Positions 1-8,963 of a stretch of DNA of 64,000 bases are shown here, in pieces. Origin of the DNA: an uncultured Oribacterium sp. GTDB lineage: Bacteria; Bacillota; Clostridia; Lachnospirales; Lachnospiraceae. Position 1 is the first letter of the stretch. Every line of letters starts with the position of its first letter. The notes beneath the pieces are model-generated. The model had not been told where the DNA came from. It did no database searches and saw only the letters and a list, made by a program, of their open reading frames with translations. The DNA is taken from NCBI GenBank assembly GCA_937927445.1, contig CALAOB010000098.1, forward strand, positions 12,601 through 76,600, given 5' to 3'. The position numbers and the translations under genes are program-made.

Positions 1-363
1 ATACGCGAGGCAGTCATAAGGGTGACGTTCTTCCGCCGGATTCATGAAGATATGCGCGCCTTCCGAGGCGAAGCTCCCCGCCAGCCCGGAGTGATCATGA
101 TGGCGATGGGTCAGGAAGATATCAAGCTGATCTGCCGGGATTTCAAGCGCCGCCAGCGCTGCCTGCAGCTTCCGGTGGCAGTCCTCCTGCCGGAAGCCCG
201 TATCGATCATCAGACTGCGTCCCTCATGGACCGAAGGATTCCCCTTGATGATATAGATTTTGATGCAGCTCACACCCTGCTCGATCGTCGTATCGGTGAG
301 ACTGACGCAGAAAATTCCCGGAAGGATTTCCGTATAAAGATCATTTTCCATTGCACTCTTCAT
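1..363 (-). CDS. Metallo-beta-lactamase-fold hydrolase, 3' part beyond window
   Basis: The first 121 codons of a gene that leaves the window at the left edge. The encoded segment has a beta-strand-rich start, an IDTGF turn and the metal-binding signature HRHHDH (HxHxDH) at about residues 87-92. These are hallmarks of the metallo-beta-lactamase fold, whose members bind one or two metal ions and hydrolyse thioesters, lactones, phosphodiesters and similar bonds; the substrate cannot be told from this part. ATG at 363 was chosen because GGAG lies 6 nt upstream; a second Met four codons later has no such site. The gene is separated from tRNA-Trp by that tRNA's terminator, so it is probably transcribed on its own. 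Confidence 0.8.
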   Translation of the reverse strand, partial: MKSAMENDLYTEILPGIFCVSLTDTTIEQGVSCIKIYIIKGNPSVHEGRSLMIDTGFRQEDCHRKLQAALAALEIPADQLDIFLTHRHHDHSGLAGSFASEGAHIFMNPAEERHPYDCLAY

Positions 364-470
364 GTCGCACTCCACTATGCTTCTGTTCATATCCTGTTCT
401 GTTCTGATCTGAAGGCCGGCATGCGGAACATGCTGTCTTCCCGATGTGCCATCCTTCATCTTCAGATACG

Positions 471-502
471 AAAAAAGGAACCAGACCATCGTCTGATTCC
501 TT
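471..502 (-). terminator. Rho-independent terminator of tRNA-Trp
   Basis: On the minus strand a 12-bp stem (AAGGAATCAGAC paired with GTCTGGTTCCTT, two G-T pairs) closes a 4-nt loop and runs into six Ts. It lies 8 nt after the tRNA 3' end. Confidence 0.85.
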
Positions 503-510
503 CTCCTTCG

Positions 511-581
511 CAGGGGTTGAGGGATTCGAACCCCCATGAGCGGTTTTGGAGACCGATATCTTACCATTGGATGAAACCCCT
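511..581 (-). tRNA. tRNA-Trp (anticodon CCA)
   Basis: The minus strand folds into a complete cloverleaf. The acceptor stem AGGGGTT pairs with AACCCCT, the discriminator base is G, the T arm contains GGTTCGAATCC, and the anticodon loop CTCCAAA gives anticodon CCA, which reads UGG. The 3' CCA is not encoded. It has its own promoter (611-639) and terminator (471-502), so it is a single-tRNA transcription unit directly after radA. Confidence 0.95.
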
Positions 582-610
582 GTATGAGTCGTCGTTTTGA
601 CGACTCGTTT

Positions 611-639
611 ATAATACTCATTTTGCTGCTGTAAGTCAA
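611..639 (-). promoter_or_regulatory. Sigma-A promoter of tRNA-Trp
   Basis: Minus strand: TTGACT (639-634), 17-nt spacer, TATTAT (616-611). The -10 box is about 30 nt from the tRNA 5' end and the -35 box starts four bases after the radA stop codon. Confidence 0.85.
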
Positions 640-642
640 GCA

Positions 643-2026
643 CTATTTCTTGAGAATTTTCACTGCCTCCCGGATGCTGCGCACCGGGACGAGCTCGCAG
701 GCCGTCAGGTTCGGCTGCCGCAGCTTCTTCATATGAAAGGCCGGCAGCACGATCTTATGGAAGCCGAGGCGTGCCGCCTCTTCGATCCGCTGGTCGGCGT
801 TCGATACGGCACGTACCTCGCCACTGAGTCCCACCTCACCGAAGATCATCACGTCCTCCGGGATCTCGATATTCATATAAGAAGAAATCAGCGCCATGAT
901 GACGGCGAGGTCCATGGACGGCTCGGCGATGCGCAATCCGCCGGTGATATTGACGTAGGCATCGTACTTTCCGATCTCGAGATTCAGCCGCTTTTCGACG
1001 ATCGCGATCAGCAGGTTCAGGCGATTATAATCGATGCCGTTCGCCGTACGACGCGGCAGATTAAAGGCACTCGCTACGAGCAGGCCCTGGATCTCGATCA
1101 GCAGCGGACGCGTACCCTCCATGCCGCAGGTGACGACCGAACCGCTGGCGCCGATCGGACGTCCGGAAAGCAGAAGCTCGGACGGATTCAGCACCTCATG
1201 CAGACCGGAGCCATCCATTTCGAACACGGCGATTTCATTCGTCGAGCCGAAACGGTTCTTCTGTCCATGCAGGATGCGAAGGCTGCTGCCCGACTCACCC
1301 TCAAAAAAGAGGACGACGTCGACCATATGCTCGAGGATCTTCGGGCCGGCGACCGTACCGTCCTTCGTCACATGACCGACGAGGAAGATCGCGATACCGC
1401 ACTCCTTTGCGGTGCGCAACAGCTGGGCCGCCGACTCACGGACCTGGCTGACCGAGCCGGGGGCTGCCGTGACACTCTCGGTATACATCGTCTGGATGGA
1501 ATCAATGACGACGAAGTCCGGCTTCTCCTCGCGGATGGTCTCGATGATGTTCTCGATATTCGTTTCTGTCATGAAGCGGAGATCACCAGAGATCGGTTTG
1601 AGACGCTCCGCCCGCAGCTTGATCTGCTTGAGGCTCTCCTCACCGGAGACATAGAGGACGGATTTCCCGTCATCTGCCGCCAGGTTTCGTGAAACCTCGA
1701 GGAGGATCGTCGATTTTCCGATACCCGGGTCACCACCGAGCAGGACCATCGAGCCGACGACGATCCCACCGCCGAGCACACGGTCGAGCTCCTGGAAACC
1801 GGTAGGGATGCGATCCTCCTTTTCGAGGGCGATTTCATCGACCCGTACCGGACTGCCGCGGTGGACGCGAGCCGGTGTTTCGACTGAAGCCGGAAGCCGG
1901 AGCTGCCTTCACGACCGGTTCCTCCACGAAAGTATTCCATGCGCGGCAGCTCGGGCACTGGCCGAGCCACTTCGCGGATTCATAGCCACATTCCTTACAG
2001 AAGTAGCGTGATGTGCTTTTCGCCAT
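643..2026 (-). pseudogene. radA: DNA repair protein RadA, frameshifted
   Basis: RadA is a RecA-like ATPase/branch-migration helicase with a Lon-protease-like C-terminal domain. ATG at 2026 has GAGG 7 nt upstream. The first ~63 codons encode the C4 zinc finger (Cys10, 13, 24, 27), then this frame stops near 1835. The rest (Walker A GGDPGIGKST, the RadA-specific KNRFG motif, the Lon-like domain) continues in another frame to 643. The cause is visible: the 7-bp unit AAGCCGG occurs twice in tandem (1887-1900). Removing one copy restores a continuous reading frame across the zinc finger-ATPase linker of about normal length (around 450 aa). No start with a good ribosome binding site exists for the second part, so activity is likely lost unless slippage or a sequencing error is involved. 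It follows clpC, a common clostridial order. Confidence 0.88.
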
Positions 2027-2048
2027 AGTATTTCCTCGTATAAACAGC

Positions 2049-2076
2049 ACGCACGGACATCGGGATGTTCGTGCGT
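2049..2076 (-). terminator. Hairpin between clpC and radA
   Basis: ACGCACGaACATC and its complement GATGTcCGTGCGT form a 13-bp stem with a two-base loop. The following minus-strand sequence TGTTTAT is only weakly U-rich, so this is more likely a partial terminator or processing site than a full stop. Confidence 0.4.
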
Positions 2077-2097
2077 AGCTGTCCATTCATTTCAGAT

Positions 2098-4668
2098 TTA
2101 CTTCTTTTCTGCCTGCGCGGTCTCCGTCTGCGCCGTATCGCCCTGCTGTGCTTCCGCATCCTGATCCTTCACAGACGTCACCGTTTCTTTTTTCGTATGC
2201 CGTGTGCCGGCGGACGGCAGGCGGCGGCCCTGGAACTTCAGGGTCTTTCCATCCTTGTCGACGCCGATACGGACACTGGAATTCTTCGTGATATGTCCAC
2301 TCAGGATCTCCTCTGCGAGCTTATCCTCGAGCTCCGTCTGAAGCACCCGGCGAAGCGGACGTGCACCGTACTTCGGATCGTAACCTCGCTCGATGAGGAG
2401 GTTTGCTGCATCCGGATCGAGGTGAAGCCGGATATTCAGCTCCTCGAGTGCGTTCTTCACCATATCCTTCATCATGATGTCGAGGATCGCGCTGAGGTCC
2501 TCCTTCGTGATCGGCTGGAAGACGATGATGTCATCGACACGGTTCAGGAACTCCGGACGGAAGAGACGATGCACCTCTTCCATCACACGGGACTTGATGA
2601 TCTGGTAGTTCTTCGCCTTCTCATCCCCACCGGTATCGAAACCGAGTCGCTTCGGGCTCACGATCTGCTCGGCGCCTGCATTGGACGTCATGATGATGAT
2701 CGTGTTCTTAAAGGAGATCTTCCGGCCCTGGGCATCGGTGATATGACCATCATCGAGCACCTGGAGGAGGACATTCAGTACATCCGGATGGGCCTTCTCG
2801 ATCTCATCGAAGAGGATGACGGAATATGGATTCCGGCGCACCTTCTCACTGAGCTGGCCACCCTCATCGTAGCCGACGTAGCCTGGCGGCGATCCGATCA
2901 TCTTCGAGACGCTGTACTTCTCCATGTACTCGGACATGTCGACACGGATAAGATCCGCCTCGGAGCCGAACATCGCCTCGGCGAGTGCCTTACTGAGCTC
3001 CGTCTTACCGACGCCGGTCGGACCGAGGAACATGAAGGAACCGATCGGACGCTTCGGATCCTTGAGACCCACACGTCCACGACGGATCGCCTTCGCTACC
3101 GCGGACACCGCCTCGGTCTGTCCGATCACGCGCTTGTGCAGTGTTTCCTCAAGCCGCATGAGGCGCTCTGCCTCGCCCTCGGTGAGCTTCTCTACCGGGA
3201 TACGGGTCCACTCGGAGACCACGCGGGCGATGTCAGCCTCGGTGACGTGGAGCTTATGCTCCTCCTTCTCCGACTGCCAGCGCTCGAGCGCACGCTCCAG
3301 CTTCGCCTTCTCCCGCAGCTGCTTCTTCTTGATCTGGGAAGCCGCTTCGAAATCCTCGCGGCGGATACAGTCTTCCTTCTCCGCATCCATCGCGTCGATC
3401 TTCGCACGGAGCTTCTTCATGCTTTCCGGTTCACCGGAGTGAAGGATCCGGATCTTCGACGCCGCCTCATCGATGAGGTCGATGGCCTTATCCGGCAGAT
3501 AGCGGTCATTGATATAGCGGACAGAAAGGGTGACGGCCGCCTTCAGTGCAGCATCGTCGATCAACACCTGATGGTGCTCCTCGTACTTCGACACGATGCC
3601 CTTCAGGATCGCATAGCTCTCTTCCTCACTCGGCTCATCGATCGTCACCGGCTGGAAACGTCGCTCGAGCGCTGCGTCCTTTTCGATATGCTTCCGGTAC
3701 TCATCGAGGGTCGTCGCGCCGATGATCTGGAGCTCCCCACGAGCCAGGGCAGGCTTCAGAATATTCGCCGCATCGAGTGCACCCTCGGCACCGCCGGCAC
3801 CGATGATGGTATGCAGCTCGTCGATGAAGAGCAGGACCTGTCCGTTCTTTACAGTTTCGGCGATAACCCGCTTGATGCGCTCCTCAAACTCACCGCGGTA
3901 CTTCGAGCCTGCGACCATGCTGGAGATATCGAGCGACATCACGCGCTTCTGCAGGATGGTGTCCGGGACATCACCGGCAACGATACGCTCAGCCAGTCCT
4001 TCGACCACCGCCGTCTTGCCGACACCCGGCTCACCGATCAGACATGGATTGTTTTTCGTACGTCTGGACAGGATCTGGACGACACGCATGATCTCCCGCT
4101 CCCGGCCGATGACCGGGTCGAGCCTGCCTTCGGCTGCCATCGCGGTGAGGTCGCGCGCATACTGGTCCAGCGTCGGTGTATCCGAGGCCGGCTGCTGTGC
4201 TACCTGTGGTCGGCTCGTATCGTCGATGACGACATCGTCTCCGATGACGGCCATGATCTGCTGGTACATGCGCTGCGCATTTGCGCCGAGCGTCGCGATG
4301 ATACGAGACGCGACGCAGTTGGTATCCTTCAGCATCGCGATCAGGATATGCTCGGTTCCTACGAGGCGGGCACCGGCGCGCAGGGATTCCTGCATCGCGT
4401 TCTGCATGAGGCGCTTCGCCGATGGCGTATAGCCTGCACGCTCGCGGATCGTCACCTTCGTGTCGGAAGCGATAAACTTCGCGATCATATCGAGGATTTT
4501 CTGATCATCGATGCCGTTTGACTGCAGTACCTTCGCGGCCACAGCCGTCCCCTCACGACGGAGGCCGAGAAGGATGTGTTCGGTTCCTATGTACTGATGG
4601 CCCAGCTCCTCTGCCGCTTCGATCGCGAGCTGCAGCGCACGCTGTGCCTGTATCGTAAACTGATTCAT
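2098..4668 (-). CDS. clpC: Clp protease ATP-binding subunit ClpC
   Basis: 856 aa, full length for ClpC, the Hsp100 unfoldase that feeds substrates to ClpP in the cytosol. Order of domains: two Clp-N repeats (about 1-145), AAA1 with Walker [10 protein letters not shown] near 215, a UVR/coiled-coil middle domain (about 410-480), AAA2 with GPTGVGKTE near 550, and an Ala/Gln/Lys-rich tail. ATG at 4668 follows AGGTGG. The usual Firmicutes partners ctsR, mcsA and mcsB are absent; the gene has its own sigma-A promoter (4693-4721) and is followed by radA. No canonical CtsR box (GGTCAAA tandem) is visible, though a different direct repeat overlaps the -35 box. The partner peptidase clpP lies at 30231-30854. 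Confidence 0.95.
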   Translation of the reverse strand: MNQFTIQAQRALQLAIEAAEELGHQYIGTEHILLGLRREGTAVAAKVLQSNGIDDQKILDMIAKFIASDTKVTIRERAGYTPSAKRLMQNAMQESLRAGARLVGTEHILIAMLKDTNCVASRIIATLGANAQRMYQQIMAVIGDDVVIDDTSRPQVAQQPASDTPTLDQYARDLTAMAAEGRLDPVIGREREIMRVVQILSRRTKNNPCLIGEPGVGKTAVVEGLAERIVAGDVPDTILQKRVMSLDISSMVAGSKYRGEFEERIKRVIAETVKNGQVLLFIDELHTIIGAGGAEGALDAANILKPALARGELQIIGATTLDEYRKHIEKDAALERRFQPVTIDEPSEEESYAILKGIVSKYEEHHQVLIDDAALKAAVTLSVRYINDRYLPDKAIDLIDEAASKIRILHSGEPESMKKLRAKIDAMDAEKEDCIRREDFEAASQIKKKQLREKAKLERALERWQSEKEEHKLHVTEADIARVVSEWTRIPVEKLTEGEAERLMRLEETLHKRVIGQTEAVSAVAKAIRRGRVGLKDPKRPIGSFMFLGPTGVGKTELSKALAEAMFGSEADLIRVDMSEYMEKYSVSKMIGSPPGYVGYDEGGQLSEKVRRNPYSVILFDEIEKAHPDVLNVLLQVLDDGHITDAQGRKISFKNTIIIMTSNAGAEQIVSPKRLGFDTGGDEKAKNYQIIKSRVMEEVHRLFRPEFLNRVDDIIVFQPITKEDLSAILDIMMKDMVKNALEELNIRLHLDPDAANLLIERGYDPKYGARPLRRVLQTELEDKLAEEILSGHITKNSSVRIGVDKDGKTLKFQGRRLPSAGTRHTKKETVTSVKDQDAEAQQGDTAQTETAQAEKK

Positions 4669-4692
4669 GCTTTACCACCTTTCATGAAGGAT

Positions 4693-4721
4693 ATTCTAGT
4701 GCATTTCAGGATTTGAATCAA
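4693..4721 (-). promoter_or_regulatory. Sigma-A promoter of clpC with direct repeat
   Basis: Minus strand: TTGATT, 17-nt spacer, TAGAAT; the -10 box is 25 nt upstream of the start codon. An 8-bp direct repeat TTCAAATC recurs 16 bp apart across the -35 region (about 4708-4731), a possible operator. Confidence 0.75.
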
Positions 4722-4763
4722 TCTTGATTTGAAGAGTCCCTCCCGGGTCCCCTGCCTGTCAAA

Positions 4764-4800
4764 CAAAAGAAAGCCCGCAGCCGGAGCTGCAGGCTTCCTT
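4764..4800 (-). terminator. Terminator of the cohesin/cadherin-like surface gene
   Basis: Minus strand: GGAAGCCTGCAGC and GGCTGCGGGCTTTC pair around a 3-nt loop and run into TTTTGTTT, a few bases after the stop codon of the gene that ends at 4806. Confidence 0.85.
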
Positions 4801-4805
4801 TTGTT

Positions 4806-6422
4806 TTAAAGATCCTCGATATCCAGTCCGGAATCCTTCGGCATCCGGAAGGCTCTCGTGTGCTCGAGATCCTCCTTCTCCTCCTCCGGCTCTGACGGTG
4901 CATGCTGCACGCCGCCGAGATCATGGAGTGCGATCGTCGGCTCATCGACATCGTCGAGGTCCTCGATATCGAGACCACGCGTGTTCTCGGAAGAATCGCT
5001 TCCGGAGATTACCGCACGGTCCTCCGGCTTCAGGATGCGTGTCGCATCGAGATCGCTCTCCTCCGTATCCGTGTCATCATGAAGGTCTGCACTTCGCTTC
5101 GGAAGCTCTCCGAGCTTGTGAAGCGGGATCGTCTCCTCCAGTGAAGCTTTCTCGTCACTGGCTGCATCCATATCCACATCCTCGCTGGACGCAGACTTCA
5201 CACGATTCTTTTCAGACGCATTCATGCGTCGAACCGTGCTGCTTCCACGACCATCGTGACGTCTGCTGACGAGCACAATAACAAATACCAGCAGGCCCAG
5301 GACCGCCACCGCCAGGATACAGGTCAGGATGAACATATGATTATACTGACGAACCAGTGCATCGTAGCGGTTTACGAGCTCAGGGTACTGTTCTGCATCC
5401 GCCTTCAGCTGCTGCTCGACCGGATCCTCGAAATAGCGCTGGATAGTCTTCTCCGTCAGGTCATAGCGGTAGAAATTCAGCTCACCGGCCTCGTTCATAC
5501 CATAGACGATGCAGTACTGGTGATCGGTATCGAGCTTCCATACCCAGCCCTTTACCTGATGACCATCGATATCGATCGTGCTCTCTGCGAAGCCCGCCGG
5601 AATCTCGACATCGGAGCCCGGATTCATGATGGTGATGGTCTTATCCTTCGCGCTGAGCTTTACGCCCTCGTTTGTCGTCGCCGTGGTGGTCGTCGTATCA
5701 CCGGCATTCGGTCCACCCTCCTGCTTCGTTACGTCCAGTGTATAAACCGCCTGGCTCGTACCATCGGCGGCCGTCACCGTGATCGTCACGGTATTCTCGC
5801 CCATGCTTAACTGCTCGTTGCCACTCACCTGAACGGAAGCAGTGCTGTCCGCAGCGATGGCATTGATTGCCAGGGTATCAACCTCGGTACCAACGATGAG
5901 CGAATAGCTGGTCGTATCGGTGGCGAACGCCGGGCTCAGGGTACCTGGAGAAACGACCAGGGAAGAGAGCTGTGCGTTCGTCGATGCGGCGGCCGCGGAG
6001 CTGATCGTCACCGTGGAGGACCCCTGGTGCTCGAGCTCTGCGAAGCTCTCATCGGCGTCGTAGATGTTGTAATTCTGAACGGTCAGCGTGGCGGTGCCCG
6101 CAGACAGGGTATGGAACTTCAGATTATACTCGAGGGTTCCAGTGCCGCTACCGTTTGTACCACCATTGATCCGTACGGTGCCGGCACCTCCGGATGCGTC
6201 TGTACCACTGACAAACTCGAGCAGATTCGCATCATAGGCGAGCGTTACATCGGCACGGGCCAGGGTCGCCTCGCCACTCGACACCTTCATCGTGACATTG
6301 ACATCTGAACCGACGGTGACGGATGGATCCGAGAAGGTGATGGCCGCGCTCGACGCGAGTGCCTGGATCGACAAAAGCAGGGTGAACAGAACTGTTGTTA
6401 TGAAATATGAAAAACGTTTCAT
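4806..6422 (-). CDS. Membrane-anchored cohesin/cadherin-like protein with acidic tail
   Basis: About 538 aa from ATG 6422 (AGAGG 5 nt upstream; an earlier in-frame Met lacks a ribosome binding site). Layout: signal peptide ending near ALASS, a cohesin-type beta-sandwich (about 25-145), a cadherin-like beta-sandwich repeat starting LSSLVVSPGTLSPAF (about 155-240), an extracellular linker, one TM helix (about 365-390, ILTCILAVAVLGLLVFVIVL), then about 150 cytoplasmic residues, strongly acidic and probably disordered. The tail repeats short motifs: GLDIEDL twice, and four acidic-x-Thr-[IR] sites (ETIPLHKLG, ATRILKP, PTIALHDLG, HTRAFRMP). Cohesin and cadherin-like domains suggest binding at the cell surface; the tail motifs suggest signalling, possibly by the PASTA kinase. 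Function otherwise unknown. Confidence 0.8.
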   Translation of the reverse strand: MKRFSYFITTVLFTLLLSIQALASSAAITFSDPSVTVGSDVNVTMKVSSGEATLARADVTLAYDANLLEFVSGTDASGGAGTVRINGGTNGSGTGTLEYNLKFHTLSAGTATLTVQNYNIYDADESFAELEHQGSSTVTISSAAAASTNAQLSSLVVSPGTLSPAFATDTTSYSLIVGTEVDTLAINAIAADSTASVQVSGNEQLSMGENTVTITVTAADGTSQAVYTLDVTKQEGGPNAGDTTTTTATTNEGVKLSAKDKTITIMNPGSDVEIPAGFAESTIDIDGHQVKGWVWKLDTDHQYCIVYGMNEAGELNFYRYDLTEKTIQRYFEDPVEQQLKADAEQYPELVNRYDALVRQYNHMFILTCILAVAVLGLLVFVIVLVSRRHDGRGSSTVRRMNASEKNRVKSASSEDVDMDAASDEKASLEETIPLHKLGELPKRSADLHDDTDTEESDLDATRILKPEDRAVISGSDSSENTRGLDIEDLDDVDEPTIALHDLGGVQHAPSEPEEEKEDLEHTRAFRMPKDSGLDIEDL

Positions 6423-6549
6423 GCGTACCTCTATCATAAGTAGATTTTGATCGATGAGCACAGAGGCTTCATCGGATCCTGACGGCGGAACATAGGCGAA
6501 GCCAGGCAGCCTCGTTCAGCTGCCCGGCGATCCATAGCCTGATTTTATT

Positions 6550-8649
6550 TTACATCGGGCCGTTTGTTCCCGCAACCACATCCGTCACGACGGTTCCGGT
6601 CGGGCTCACGCCGACCACCGGCGTCTGTGCATCCGTTACCGTCGTAGTTGTAGTCGTAGTCGTCGTGGTCGTCATACCCGGCATGGTCATACCAGCCTGC
6701 AGACTGACGGAGCTTCCGCTCATCATGCCCACCTGCATCGTGTTGCCGAGCTGTCCGCCTGCGGACTGGCTGATCGTGATCTGGTAGTTCCGCTGATCCC
6801 CGTTCTGTGCGGTTACGGTGAGCGTCACGACCTTCGTCGGGGTATCCAGCAGGATCTGACCGGCACCGCTGATCTCAGCAGCGCTGTGATAAGCCGCGGC
6901 AGAGACATTGACCATCTGCACGGACGGGTCGACGACGAGCGTATAGGATGTCGTATCGAGGTTGAAGCTCGGGGTCAGGGTGAAGCCATCGACCGCGAGA
7001 TACTGCAGCTTGTTGTTCGGGTTGCCATCCTTCGTCGGCATCGGACACGGCGTCTCCGGCATACCGTTATAGACCGGGATGTTGAAAACCAGGATACCGG
7101 CACGCATCGTGTCGGTGTAGGCCTTTCCGAGGCTCTTACCCTCCTCGGCCGCACCGGCGGTGTTCGTCATGTACTGGTGTTTGTACATGTTCGAGCCCTG
7201 GACGTTGAAACGCTTGAGATACAGTGTATTCTGTCCCGCCGCAAGGTAGTTCTGCGCATAGAACAGCGCGCCACCGACGATCGCCTTCTCCGGTGTATTC
7301 CACGGACGGTTATAGCTGCCGGACTGCGCGGCATACCAGAGGCCACGCTCGACCGCCGTCATGCCGTTCGCCGCATAGGCACCGACGTTGAAGTAGTTAT
7401 AGTAGCCGCTCGCACCGGAGATCGAGCCGGACGTACCCTTACTGCCCTGCTCCTGGATGATCATCGCCGCGAGCATATACGGGCTGACCTTCGACTGCTC
7501 CGCTGCCTCCATGATGATGTCGGCATAGGAAACGGTCACAGCGCCGGTCATCATGTTCGTCGTATTCGTCGTACCTGTCGCAGCGCTTCCCGCGCCCGGA
7601 CCGCTGGTGCCCGGCATCACGGTCGTCGACATCGAATCCGTGCCCTCAAGCACATTGGCAGCGCTGATGGTCGTCGTACCGGCTGGCATCTGTGTATCGC
7701 CGGAAACATTGGCCGCACTCGCGGCACCCGGACCCTCATAGCCGAGCAGGGACTCTCCGTTGCCCGTCTGCGTCGTTGTGCCAATGCTGCCATCCGTCAC
7801 TGTCTGGCCACTCATCACGTTCGTGGACGCACTCAGTCCCTGGGCGGCGAGCGCCGTCGCATAGAGCGGGCTCGAAGCATCGATCGCGACCTGTCCATCC
7901 AGGAAGGTGCCCTTCAGCATGGAGCGAAGACCATCGATCGACTGGATATCAGCATTGTAATCATGCACCGCGAACTGGAATACATAGCTGTCGTCCAGGA
8001 AGTTCCGCGGGTCCATGAAATAGGCGACGATTTCCTGCGATGCGCCGACCCAGGTCGCACCGTCGAAGCCCGGCCAGGTCGAAGTCGTCCAGTCAAACTT
8101 ACCGGCATCGGTCGACTTCCAGGAGGATTTCGAGCCGGTTTCGATCAGGCTCGAGGTGCCCTGCAACTCGGACGCGACCGCGGTATTCCAGTCGAGACCG
8201 GTCGGTACGGCATTGAAGATCCAGGTCGGATGCTGTGCATGCAGGGTACGAAGTCCGGACTTGTAACTCTCCGGGAAGCCCTGCTGTGCGAGGTAGGCCT
8301 CGAAATTCGCATCTGCGGTATAGGCTACGGTCTGCGTAGACACGAGATCCGAACGCACATAACCGGTCACGCCGCCGGCAGAAATCTGATACCAGACCTT
8401 CCCGTCACTGCCCGTCGTCTGATTCAGGATCGAGACTGCCGTGTTGTTTCCGAGGGAGGTCACCAGCTGACTCGAGGTACTGGCCGCCGCACGGACATTG
8501 ACATTCGTCCCGCGGATGACCGCCGCCTGTGCCGCGTACGCGGTAGGAAGTGCATTCAGCGCGGTTCCGGCCGGTGTCAGCAGGAGGCTGAGTGAAAGCA
8601 GCGCCGTACCGAAGCGGTGCTGAAGAGATGTCGTTCTATGTTTTTTCAT
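6550..8649 (-). CDS. Secreted SH3b / N-acetylglucosaminidase / cadherin-like protein
   Basis: 699 aa from ATG 8649 (GGAG 9 nt upstream, which overlaps the alternative ATG at 8664). Layout: signal peptide (about 1-38), bacterial SH3 domain (about 42-108, VRAAASTSSQLVTSLG), a conserved clostridial glucosaminidase N-terminal region (FPESYKSGLRTLHAQHPTW), a low-complexity Gly/Ser/Thr linker, a glucosaminidase-like catalytic domain (about 375-510, with MIIQEQG and YYNYFNVGA), a cadherin-like beta-sandwich (about 540-620), and a Thr-rich tail with 11 consecutive Thr codons. Glucosaminidases of this type cut beta-N-acetylglucosaminyl bonds of peptidoglycan, and SH3b binds the wall. The adjacent downstream gene also has a cadherin-like domain, so the pair may act together in envelope remodelling. 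Confidence 0.82.
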   Translation of the reverse strand: MKKHRTTSLQHRFGTALLSLSLLLTPAGTALNALPTAYAAQAAVIRGTNVNVRAAASTSSQLVTSLGNNTAVSILNQTTGSDGKVWYQISAGGVTGYVRSDLVSTQTVAYTADANFEAYLAQQGFPESYKSGLRTLHAQHPTWIFNAVPTGLDWNTAVASELQGTSSLIETGSKSSWKSTDAGKFDWTTSTWPGFDGATWVGASQEIVAYFMDPRNFLDDSYVFQFAVHDYNADIQSIDGLRSMLKGTFLDGQVAIDASSPLYATALAAQGLSASTNVMSGQTVTDGSIGTTTQTGNGESLLGYEGPGAASAANVSGDTQMPAGTTTISAANVLEGTDSMSTTVMPGTSGPGAGSAATGTTNTTNMMTGAVTVSYADIIMEAAEQSKVSPYMLAAMIIQEQGSKGTSGSISGASGYYNYFNVGAYAANGMTAVERGLWYAAQSGSYNRPWNTPEKAIVGGALFYAQNYLAAGQNTLYLKRFNVQGSNMYKHQYMTNTAGAAEEGKSLGKAYTDTMRAGILVFNIPVYNGMPETPCPMPTKDGNPNNKLQYLAVDGFTLTPSFNLDTTSYTLVVDPSVQMVNVSAAAYHSAAEISGAGQILLDTPTKVVTLTVTAQNGDQRNYQITISQSAGGQLGNTMQVGMMSGSSVSLQAGMTMPGMTTTTTTTTTTTVTDAQTPVVGVSPTGTVVTDVVAGTNGPM

Positions 8650-8721
8650 GAATATGTGCTCCATTACTAAGATTACGTAAAAAGAAGTGGTCGCCGGATG
8701 TTCATCTGCCTGCCCTCACGC

Positions 8722-8756
8722 ATCGATCCGATCGATTTCGATCGATTTTGATCTAT
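8722..8756 (-). repeat. Helically spaced ATCGAT array in the 5' leader
   Basis: Four hexamers, ATCGAT at 8722, 8731 and 8741 and ATCTAT at 8751, are spaced 9-10 bp, about one helical turn. They lie about 75-105 bp upstream of the glucosaminidase start codon and downstream of its promoter (8812-8840). No other gene is seen in 8650-8963; this stretch otherwise holds the promoter and the terminator of the decarboxylase operon. Confidence 0.6.
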
Positions 8757-8811
8757 TCTCGTGCTTCGAGGCGAGCGAAAAACGGACGAAAACACCTGAA
8801 ACCACTTCTAC

Positions 8812-8840
8812 AGTATATCGATTTCTGTAGCATGCTTCAA
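8812..8840 (-). promoter_or_regulatory. Sigma-A promoter of the glucosaminidase gene
   Basis: Minus strand: TTGAAG (8840-8835), 17-nt spacer, TATACT (8817-8812). It predicts a leader of about 155 nt that contains the ATCGAT array. Confidence 0.7.
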
Positions 8841-8902
8841 TCGCAAAACGAATTATTAATAGAAGCGATCAGTTTTTGTAAAGAATTTGTCAGGAAATCA
8901 AC

Positions 8903-8936
8903 AAAAGAAGCCCCGGACCTTTCAGTCCAGGGCTTC
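8903..8936 (-). terminator. Terminator of the decarboxylase operon
   Basis: Minus strand: GAAGCCCTGGAC pairs with GTCCGGGGCTTC around TGAAAG and runs into TTTTGTTGATTT, 28 nt after the oadA-like stop codon. Confidence 0.88.
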
Positions 8937-8963
8937 GATATGGAAAGGATAAATCAGTTCAGA

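Noticed and set aside
2065..4521. 818-codon plus-strand open frame opposite clpC, and similar long frames opposite priA (55143-56870), the glucosaminidase gene (6886-8595) and ftsK (61888-63510).
   Set aside because: They mirror a real, fully recognisable gene; such antisense frames arise from the codon pattern, and their products show no domains and no ribosome binding sites.
6423..6549. Riboswitch (c-di-GMP or c-di-AMP type) before the cohesin-like gene, suggested by two small hairpins (GGCAGC/GCTGCC and CGATGA/TCATCG).
   Set aside because: I could not match the conserved core of any known class; only the hairpins are certain.
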